NCBI GenBank assembly: GCA_031274855.1
Contig: JAISPO010000036.1
Span: 1 to 6,644 of the forward strand
Reading direction: 5' to 3'
From: Zoogloeaceae bacterium
Lineage (GTDB): Bacteria > Pseudomonadota > Gammaproteobacteria > Burkholderiales > Rhodocyclaceae
DNA length: 6,644 nt
The notes under the pieces are model-generated. The model made no database searches. It saw only the letters and a list, made by a program, of their open reading frames with translations, and had not been told where the DNA came from. How positions within the stretch are numbered: the stretch's first letter is position 1; each line of letters begins with the position of its first letter. Below, one piece after another: positions 1 through 4,543 of the stretch. A program made the translations under genes and the position numbers.

Positions 1-246
1 GGGCCGGCCTACGCGGACTTCCGCGCCCGCGTCAATGCTGACGAAGACACCGCGCTCGACCCTTACGCCGCCGGCCACCCTTCCGAATTTTTCGCCGTCA
101 TGTCCGAAGTTTTTTTCGAGACGCCGGAGGTGCTGCACTCGGAATACCCTGAGGTATACGAACAACTGCGGCGCTTCTACCGGCAAGACCCAGTTCAGGG
201 TACGGGTTTCAGGTTACAGGTTTCAGTAAAACCCAAAATGTCCTAA
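1..246 (+). CDS. mtfA: MtfA-like zinc-dependent peptidase (M90 family), C-terminal fragment
   Basis: This is the last 81 residues of a protein whose start lies left of the window; the reading frame is open from base 1 to the TAA at 244-246. The segment DPYAAGHPSEFFAVMSEVFF (residues 20-39) followed by YEQLRRFYRQDP (53-64) matches the end of MtfA-type peptidases. In that family an HExxH motif, which would lie upstream here, and a more distal glutamate bind zinc. The Glu of SEFFAV (residue 29, codon 85-87) fits that distal ligand. In Enterobacteria, MtfA is a cytosolic peptidase that binds the repressor Mlc and so affects glucose uptake; that role need not hold here. After RQDP the last 17 or so residues do not look like the family and are encoded by a heptameric DNA repeat. 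The next gene starts 10 bp after the stop, so the two are probably co-transcribed. The family call rests on motif memory, without the catalytic HExxH in view. Confidence 0.75.
   Translation, partial: GPAYADFRARVNADEDTALDPYAAGHPSEFFAVMSEVFFETPEVLHSEYPEVYEQLRRFYRQDPVQGTGFRLQVSVKPKMS
198..225 (+). repeat. Four tandem heptamers of GGTTTCA type
   Basis: The bases read GGGTACG, GGTTTCA, GGTTACA, GGTTTCA in succession, giving four 7-bp units, the last three nearly identical. They begin just after the codons for the conserved RQDP end of the peptidase and lie inside its reading frame, encoding part of a non-conserved tail. Short G/T/C-rich tandem heptamers like this are typical of intergenic repeats that have spread to gene ends. 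The repeat is read directly; its origin is an inference. Confidence 0.6.
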
Positions 247-256
247 AGTAACCCTC

Positions 257-772
257 ATGTTTGCTGGAATTCTCCACCGCTATCTGATGGTCATCATCGC
301 CTGCATTGCGCTACTGGCCGGGCTGCAAGCGCCAAGTCTTGTCGACCAGTACCAAAAGCGCGTTGATGCCCATCTGCGCGAAGTGACCATCAACCTGCAA
401 CCGTTTCAGGAAATTGCCGACCGGCATTTCAACGGCAGCATGGCGCAACTCATCGAGCTGCACCGCATGAGTGACGAAAAACCATTTCAGGAAGGGGCGG
501 CGGCGCTTGAGCAAATGATTCGGCGCAAGGCCCGCTTTGAAGCGGAACTGGTCGCGCTCGCTGTCGCGCTGCCTCACCGCATCGCGCATGTACTGTTCAA
601 CAGCGACAAAGAAATCTTGGACGAAACCCTCGCCCAATACACCTACACCGTGCCGCTGAATCAGGATGCGCTCGTCACCGGCGGCGTATTCGCGCTGGTG
701 ATTCTGCTATTGATGGAGTTATTGCTCGTCATGGCACGCAAAGGCATCAGGCTCCTGCCCGGCTTCAGATAG
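257..772 (+). CDS. DUF2937-like inner-membrane protein
   Basis: This 171-residue protein has a hydrophobic segment at about residues 9-25 and another at about 139-160. Between them lies a hydrophilic, largely helical middle containing DQYQKRVDAHLREV (30-43) and FQEIADRHFNGSM (50-62). The C-terminal tail after the second helix is basic (RKGIRLLPGFR), which suggests both ends are in the cytoplasm and the middle is in the periplasm. Two outer helices, a middle with an 'F..IADRHF.GS' run and a 'Y.P.VPL' run before the second helix recall the DUF2937 family, whose function is unknown. The first ATG places the helix at the expected distance from the N terminus, so I keep it. No strong Shine-Dalgarno sequence is visible ahead of it, and the upstream peptidase stop is only 10 bp away, so translation may be coupled. 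No catalytic motif is seen. Confidence 0.85.
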   Translation: MFAGILHRYLMVIIACIALLAGLQAPSLVDQYQKRVDAHLREVTINLQPFQEIADRHFNGSMAQLIELHRMSDEKPFQEGAAALEQMIRRKARFEAELVALAVALPHRIAHVLFNSDKEILDETLAQYTYTVPLNQDALVTGGVFALVILLLMELLLVMARKGIRLLPGFR

Positions 773-852
773 CGGCAGAGATCAGCGCCTGCCACTGATC
801 ATCCCGCCGAATTTTTCGTAAAGCGCGTTCCGTCAGGAACACGCAGATGTTC

Positions 853-895
853 AAACAGCCCTGTCTCCGTACGGAGACAGGGCTGTTTTATTTTT
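853..895 (+). terminator. Intrinsic terminator with a perfect 36-bp palindrome
   Basis: Bases 853-870 (AAACAGCCCTGTCTCCGT) are the exact reverse complement of 871-888, with a GTAC turn at the centre, and are followed by TATTTTTA. This is a very stable stem with a U-rich tail, about 80 nt after the stop of the membrane protein gene, so it probably ends the peptidase/membrane protein transcript. It also insulates that unit from the adhesin promoter downstream. The complementary side has only a short T run beyond the stem, so bidirectional action is possible but weaker. Confidence 0.9.
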
Positions 896-935
896 ACGCG
901 CTCAAGTATTTTCAGCCGGATACAGGCGATCGCCC

Positions 936-966
936 TTGACTGCCAACGCATAAAAAGATATAGAAT
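936..966 (+). promoter_or_regulatory. Sigma70-like promoter of the adhesin gene
   Basis: TTGACT at 936-941 matches five of six bases of the -35 consensus. It is followed, after exactly 17 bp, by TATAGA at 959-964, which overlaps TAGAAT at 961-966. The spacer is A-rich next to the -10. Transcription would start near 971, giving a leader of roughly 185 nt before the adhesin ATG. A weaker pair, TTGCTG at 982-987 and TATGAA at 1005-1010, also with a 17-bp gap, could be a second start. Assignment is by consensus only. Confidence 0.6.
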
Positions 967-1156
967 CCAAAGAAGACTATTTTGCTGATATGGAAATTTA
1001 TATGTATGAATATTATAGTTTTTTATAGGAACTGCAAGGGATAATAACTTTGTGAATGGGGCAGGGGCGCTTCCGGCCCAAGGCGCTTCGGAAACGGGAT
1101 CAAAAACAGATTTACTCAGTAAGTAGATTAACAAATTTTTCCAAAGGGAGTATCAA
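967..1156 (+). promoter_or_regulatory. Long AT-rich leader of the adhesin mRNA
   Basis: This gene-free stretch lies between the predicted promoter and the adhesin start. Its first half (about 970-1030) is markedly AT-rich compared with the flanking genes. It contains a 12-codon open frame at 990-1028 (MEIYMYEYYSFL, four tyrosines) with no convincing ribosome site. The second half carries a GC-rich patch (about 1060-1097) that can fold as GGGC/GCCC or through TTCCG/CGGAA, and it holds the direct repeat GCGCTTC. TTACTCAGTAA at 1112-1122 is a short dyad. The leader ends with a strong Shine-Dalgarno AAGGGAG at 1144-1150, six bases before the ATG. I recognise no known riboswitch class. A regulatory role is an inference from length and composition. 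Confidence 0.4.
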
Positions 1157-3172
1157 ATGAATAAGCTGTGTTATCGCAAGATCTTCAGCAAGCGTTTGGG
1201 GATGCTCGTTCCTGTCATGGAATCGGCCCATGCCGAAGGTAAACACTCTGGAGAAACCGCAAGGCCAAGTTCCAGTGAAGGGAAATCCCTCAGCGGGTTG
1301 CGCGTTATCCTGAGCGCCGGATTACTGGCCCTGTGCTCCGGCGGGCCTGCGTTTGCTTGGAATGAGGCGGGCGGTAATGACGGCACTGGGGGGAAAAGTA
1401 ACGACAGAATTGCCGTCGGCAAGAGCGCGGTGACGAACGCCGATAACTCGATTGCCATTGGCTATAAAGCGCAAACCGACGCCGTCAGCTCGACGGCCAT
1501 CGGTCATCAAGCACATGCCCAAGGCAAATACTCGACCGCCTATGGCGCTGAAACATACGCCCAAGGCAATTATTCGACCGCTACCGGCTATCAAGCACAA
1601 GCCAATGGCGTCAGCTCGACCGCCACTGGCGATCAAGCGCGCGCCAAAGGCGATTACTCAGCCGCCTACGGCTATAAGGCATACGCCGAAGGCGCGAACT
1701 CGATTGCCACCGGCTATAAAGCACACGCCGAAGGCGCGAACTCGATTGCCACCGGCTATTTGGCAGAAGCCAATGGCGTCAGCTCGACGGCCACCGGCGA
1801 TCAAGCACACGCCAAAGGCGATCACTCGACCGCCACCGGCGAACTGGCATACGCCCAAGACAATTATTCGACCGCCACCGGCTATCTGGCAGAAGCCAAT
1901 GGCGTCAGTTCGACGGCCACCGGTGATCAAGCACGCGCCAAAGGCAATTACTCAACTGCCACCGGCTATCTGGCAGAAGCCAATGGCGTCAGTTCGACCG
2001 CCGCCGGCGATCAAGCGCACGCCAAAGGCGATTACTCAACCGCCACCGGCTATAAAGCAGAAGCCAATGGCATCAGTTCGACCGCCACTGGCGATCAGGC
2101 ATATGCCAAAGGCGATTACTCGACGGCCACCGGTGATCAGGCATATGCCAAAGGCAATTACTCAGCCGCCTATGGCGCTGAAGCATACGCTCAGGGCAAA
2201 TACTCGACCGCCACCGGCTATAAAGCACAAGCCGACGGCCTCAGCTCGACCGCCACCGGTGATCAAGCACATGCCCAAGGCAAATACTCGACTGCCACCG
2301 GCTATCTGGCAGAAACCAACGGCCTCAGTTCAACCGCCACTGGTGATCAAGCACATGCCGAAGGCGATTACTCAGCCGCCTACGGCTATAAGGCATATGC
2401 TGAAGGCAATAACTCGATTGCGACCGGCGCTAGCGCACACGCCGAAGGCACTAACTCGATCGCTATCGGCGACGGCGCACGGGCCATCGGCACGAACTCG
2501 ATCAGCATCGGCACCGGCAACGTCGTCAGAGGCAACAACTCCGGCGCGTTCGGCGATCCGAGTATTATCGACGCCGCCGATAGCTACTCAGTGGGTAATA
2601 ACAACAGCATCGCGGCAGGCCAGACCGATGTCTTCGTGATGGGCAATGAGGTCACGCAAACCATCAGCAATTCCGTCGCGCTGGGCAGCAACAGCGCGAT
2701 GCAGGCGGCAGTGACGGCCCAAACCCAGGGCACGACGGCTTATTCCGGCGTCTCGGTGGGCGGGCTGAACTACAGCTTCGGCGGCGGCACAGCGCCGGTG
2801 GGCGTGGTCAGTGTCGGCGCTCCGGGGGCGGAACGGCGCATTCAGAACGTGGCCACGGGTCAGATCTCCCCGACGTCCACCGACGCGGTCAACGGCAGCC
2901 AGATGTATGCCGCCTATCAGATGATTTCCGAGAACTACCGGAAAGCTAATGCCGGTATCGCGGGCACGATGGCGGCGGTGAACATTCCGCAAGCAACCGG
3001 AGCCGGTAAAGCCCTCATCGGCGTGGGCATGGGCTACCGCGAGTCGGAGAGCGCGCTTGCTGTCGGCGGCTCGTACATGATGGAAAATGGCGTCACGACA
3101 ATCAAGGGCACGCTGACCCTTGATAGCCAGAACAAGATGAGCGCCGGTATCGGCATCGGTTGGCAGTGGTAA
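1157..3172 (+). CDS. YadA-like trimeric autotransporter adhesin (type Vc secretion)
   Basis: This 671-residue protein is a complete trimeric autotransporter. Residues 1-25 (MNKLCYRKIFSKRLGMLVPV...) form an ESPR-type extended signal region. A hydrophobic core follows (48-64), with a likely signal peptidase cut after AFA at 65-67. Residues 97-460 are twenty-six consecutive 14-residue YadA-head repeats of the form (Y/S/N)S-TATG-xxAxAxGx, which build a trimeric left-handed beta-roll. Degenerate head or neck sequence follows, including NSVALGSNS (505-513). A neck-like ERRIQNVATG...STDAVNGSQMYA segment (559-585) leads to a very short coil. The last 75 or so residues are the YadA anchor, four predicted beta-strands ending in Trp. 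Three chains would share one 12-strand outer-membrane barrel and display the heads outside. The start is supported by AAGGGAG six bases upstream. The gene has its own promoter-like site and terminator. The likely job is adhesion or aggregation; the ligand cannot be read from sequence. Confidence 0.96.
   Translation: MNKLCYRKIFSKRLGMLVPVMESAHAEGKHSGETARPSSSEGKSLSGLRVILSAGLLALCSGGPAFAWNEAGGNDGTGGKSNDRIAVGKSAVTNADNSIAIGYKAQTDAVSSTAIGHQAHAQGKYSTAYGAETYAQGNYSTATGYQAQANGVSSTATGDQARAKGDYSAAYGYKAYAEGANSIATGYKAHAEGANSIATGYLAEANGVSSTATGDQAHAKGDHSTATGELAYAQDNYSTATGYLAEANGVSSTATGDQARAKGNYSTATGYLAEANGVSSTAAGDQAHAKGDYSTATGYKAEANGISSTATGDQAYAKGDYSTATGDQAYAKGNYSAAYGAEAYAQGKYSTATGYKAQADGLSSTATGDQAHAQGKYSTATGYLAETNGLSSTATGDQAHAEGDYSAAYGYKAYAEGNNSIATGASAHAEGTNSIAIGDGARAIGTNSISIGTGNVVRGNNSGAFGDPSIIDAADSYSVGNNNSIAAGQTDVFVMGNEVTQTISNSVALGSNSAMQAAVTAQTQGTTAYSGVSVGGLNYSFGGGTAPVGVVSVGAPGAERRIQNVATGQISPTSTDAVNGSQMYAAYQMISENYRKANAGIAGTMAAVNIPQATGAGKALIGVGMGYRESESALAVGGSYMMENGVTTIKGTLTLDSQNKMSAGIGIGWQW
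1445..2536 (+). repeat. Array of 26 head repeats of 42 bp (14 residues)
   Basis: The adhesin codons for residues 97-460 fall into twenty-six gapless units of 14 residues. Two unit classes mostly alternate: one like YSTATGYLAEANGV and one like SSTATGDQAHAKGD. A third variant, NSIATGYKAHAEGA, occurs at both ends of the array. Alternation makes a 28-residue (84-bp) higher-order period. Since 42 is a multiple of three, any gain or loss of whole units keeps the gene in frame. Confidence 0.95.
1865..2116 (+). repeat. Three consecutive 84-bp super-repeats
   Basis: Bases 1865-1948, 1949-2032 and 2033-2116 are three back-to-back copies of the two-unit block. By hand count the first two differ at about 9 of 84 positions and share an unbroken identical run of 41 bases (1874-1914 and 1958-1998). 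The third copy is more diverged, with YKAEANGI in place of YLAEANGV. This is the most homogeneous part of the array and the likeliest spot for recent duplication or copy-number change. Confidence 0.85.
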
Positions 3173-3185
3173 TTCCGTAAATCGC

Positions 3186-3216
3186 GGGCCGGAGATTTTC
3201 CCCGGCCCATTCTTTA
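3186..3216 (+). terminator. First hairpin after the adhesin, weak terminator
   Basis: GGGCCGG at 3186-3192 pairs with CCGGCCC at 3202-3208 around a 9-base loop, starting 13 bases after the adhesin stop. The following ATTCTTTA is only moderately T-rich. It may protect the 3' end of the mRNA or act in tandem with the stronger hairpin just downstream. Confidence 0.45.
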
Positions 3217-3219
3217 TAC

Positions 3220-3253
3220 GCCCCTCCGGCTTCGTCCGGGGGGGCATTTTTTT
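3220..3253 (+). terminator. Strong intrinsic terminator of the adhesin gene
   Basis: GCCCCTCCGG at 3220-3229 pairs along its full length with CCGGGGGGGC at 3236-3245, with a single T-G wobble, around a six-base loop. Seven T residues follow at 3247-3253. This is a textbook rho-independent terminator, and it separates the adhesin from the two exported proteins downstream. Confidence 0.9.
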
Positions 3254-3262
3254 GGGAAACGC

Positions 3263-3319
3263 AGTCATTCTGCGCATCGTCGTAGAATCCACACCGCGTG
3301 AAGTAAGCGGAGAATGACT
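3263..3319 (+). promoter_or_regulatory. Inverted repeat covering the ribosome binding site of the next gene
   Basis: AGTCATTCTGCGC at 3263-3275 pairs with GCGGAGAATGACT at 3307-3319 at 12 of 13 positions, leaving a 31-base loop. The right arm contains the only good Shine-Dalgarno core, GGAG at 3309-3312, so folded RNA would hide it. GGAG lies 8 bases before TTG 3321 and 14 bases before ATG 3327, which favours the TTG start. TAGAAT at 3283-3288 inside the loop resembles a -10 box, but no good -35 sits at the right distance. If transcription starts just after it, the left arm is DNA-only and the dyad may instead be a protein-binding site. Confidence 0.45.
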
Positions 3320-3320
3320 T

Positions 3321-3959
3321 TTGAGTATGCGTAGAACATTGGCATGGCTGGCGCTGGCTTCCGGTTTGATCGGCGCCGGCATGATGGAGAGTTTGGCTCA
3401 ACAACCGGCGGGGGCTGTGGCTGCGCCGAAAGGAATCGCTTCTGCGAAGAAGCCTGCCGCTCCCCAGGGACCCACCAAATTAGGAGAGCAACAGGTGGGC
3501 CGCGTGGCCGAGTCGCCATTGCCGGTGCAGCATGTCACGCAACTGGGCATCCAGCCGTGTATCGGCGTAATGGACAAGATGGCACGCGGAAACCTGAATC
3601 AGCACTACGAGGCGCAGTCGGCCTGGAACAAGGATGCGCCCGCCGAGCATGTGTTTCAGAGCGTGGTGGTCATGCATACCCCTCAAGGCATGCCGCAAGA
3701 CGTCCTCGTCGCCCTGACGGCAACGCCGACTCCGAACGGCGCGTGTGACGGAGTGACCGTTCAGGTATTCCCGCTCGCCGTCGATTGTCAGAGCGTCAAA
3801 AAACAGATGGAGAACAACGGCAGCACATCGCGCCCGATCATCAATGCGCTGGTCGTGTTCGACAAAAACGGTCAGCGCATATTCCTGCTGCCAGGCATGG
3901 CCAACACCTGCATCGCGGTGGCGGTGGATTCGACTTATGGCGTACCGCCGAAGAAGTGA
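3321..3959 (+). CDS. Exported hypothetical protein with four cysteines
   Basis: I do not recognise this 212-residue protein. Residues 3-26 look like a signal peptide: RR, then a hydrophobic run LAWLALASGLIGAG, then SLA before QQ at 27-28. The mature protein begins with a loose Ala/Pro/Lys-rich stretch (about 27-55). A compact domain of about 75-207 follows, in which all four cysteines lie (C80, C142, C156, C197). Four cysteines in an exported protein fit two disulfide bonds in the periplasm or outside. No catalytic motif is visible. I take TTG 3321 because GGAG at 3309-3312 is 8 bases upstream; ATG 3327 would give 210 residues and the same signal peptide. The next gene, also exported, starts 46 bp later, so the pair is probably an operon. 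It follows the adhesin but is separated from it by a strong terminator. Confidence 0.8.
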   Translation: MSMRRTLAWLALASGLIGAGMMESLAQQPAGAVAAPKGIASAKKPAAPQGPTKLGEQQVGRVAESPLPVQHVTQLGIQPCIGVMDKMARGNLNQHYEAQSAWNKDAPAEHVFQSVVVMHTPQGMPQDVLVALTATPTPNGACDGVTVQVFPLAVDCQSVKKQMENNGSTSRPIINALVVFDKNGQRIFLLPGMANTCIAVAVDSTYGVPPKK

Positions 3960-4005
3960 TGGGGAAGTGGGCAGTTTCCTTTTTTAAAAATGGAGAAAGT
4001 TCATT

Positions 4006-4536
4006 ATGAATAAAGGCCGCTTTTTCTTTCCGGTAATGCTGATTCTCGCGTTCGCGTTTGCGTTGCCGCACTCGGCGTTTGCACAGGCGCCGACCAATCA
4101 ACCGGCAGCGGCAAAACCGGCGCAAATTGACCGTAACAGCATGCTGATGATGATTCGTTCAACCTTGCTGGCGCTCGATCATGCCAACAAGACCGGCAAC
4201 TACACCGTGCTGCGCGATATAGGCTCACCGGCGTTCCAGAACAACACGGCGGCACGCCTGAGTGAGATATTCACCAAACAGCGAAATGAGCGCCTCAACC
4301 TGACCGGCGTTGCGGTACTTGAACCGAAAATGACGGTGCCGCCACAGATTGATGCGAACGGCATGATGCGGATGAGCGGAGTTTTCCAGATTGAACCCTC
4401 TCCACTGAAATTCGATCTGCTTTTTGTGGCGGAAGGCGGGCAGTGGCGGCTGTTCGGCTTGGGCGTTGATACCGGCCCAATCCCCGCACCGCCTGGTCGA
4501 CCAGGCGCCAAGGAGCAACCAAATTCGGCAAGATGA
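4006..4536 (+). CDS. Exported hypothetical protein, possible NTF2-like fold
   Basis: This 176-residue protein starts with a clear signal peptide (MNKGRFFFPVMLILAFAFALPHS...), with a likely cut after AFA at 24-26. A Pro/Ala/Gln linker (27-40) leads to one domain of about 42-155. It contains a helical part with LLALDHANKTGNYTVLRDIGSPAF (53-76), another helix (82-95), then strands ending in FDLLFVAEGGQWRLFGLGV. Helices followed by a curved sheet ending in a 'GQWRLFGL' strand suggest an NTF2/SnoaL-type fold; this is inferred from pattern, not shown. The tail is Pro/Gly-rich. GGAG at 3992-3995 lies 10 bases before the ATG. The upstream exported gene ends 46 bp earlier with no terminator between, so co-transcription is likely. 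The function is unknown; a periplasmic binding or chaperone-like role is only a guess. Confidence 0.85.
   Translation: MNKGRFFFPVMLILAFAFALPHSAFAQAPTNQPAAAKPAQIDRNSMLMMIRSTLLALDHANKTGNYTVLRDIGSPAFQNNTAARLSEIFTKQRNERLNLTGVAVLEPKMTVPPQIDANGMMRMSGVFQIEPSPLKFDLLFVAEGGQWRLFGLGVDTGPIPAPPGRPGAKEQPNSAR
4491..4506. repeat. Perfect 16-bp palindrome near the convergent gene ends
   Basis: GCCTGGTCGACCAGGC is its own reverse complement. It lies in the last codons of the second exported gene, about 40 bp from the point where the two convergent genes meet. It can form a short stable hairpin in either transcript but has no T run on either side, so it is not a typical intrinsic terminator. It may be a chance feature of the Pro/Gly-rich coding end. 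Confidence 0.5.
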
Positions 4537-4543
4537 TAAAAAT

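Noticed and set aside
780..844. Small hairpins GATCAG/CTGATC (780-800) and GCGCGTTCC/GGAACACGC (823-844, with one mismatch) after the membrane protein gene
   Set aside because: Stems are short and no T run follows. The strong palindrome at 853-888 explains termination, so I do not call them as separate features.
799..1134. A 111-codon minus-strand frame across the adhesin control region
   Set aside because: It runs through the perfect terminator palindrome and the promoter, and its product shows no domain or clear start signal.
967..1156. Possible c-di-GMP or other known riboswitch in the adhesin leader
   Set aside because: I could not find the conserved core sequences of any riboswitch class I know; only generic hairpins are present.
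1328..1342. Possible lipoprotein signal at LLALCSG in the adhesin leader
   Set aside because: The residue before Cys is Leu, not the Gly/Ala/Ser of a lipobox, and AFA further on is a good ordinary cleavage site. Trimeric autotransporters are not lipoproteins.
1445..2536. Regular repeats considered as a CRISPR array
   Set aside because: The units are contiguous, in frame, degenerate at codon third positions and encode YadA head motifs; there are no unique spacers.
1452..2639. A 395-codon open frame inside the adhesin repeats, in another frame, giving a Pro/Lys/Arg-rich protein
   Set aside because: The 42-bp unit keeps any stop-free alternative frame open across the whole array, so length is no evidence. 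There is no ribosome site before its ATG, and the adhesin frame has clear family domains.
2588..3382. A 264-codon open frame on the minus strand under the adhesin C terminus
   Set aside because: It overlaps the conserved membrane anchor, crosses the strong adhesin terminator and has a low-complexity His/Arg/Ala composition typical of antisense shadows.
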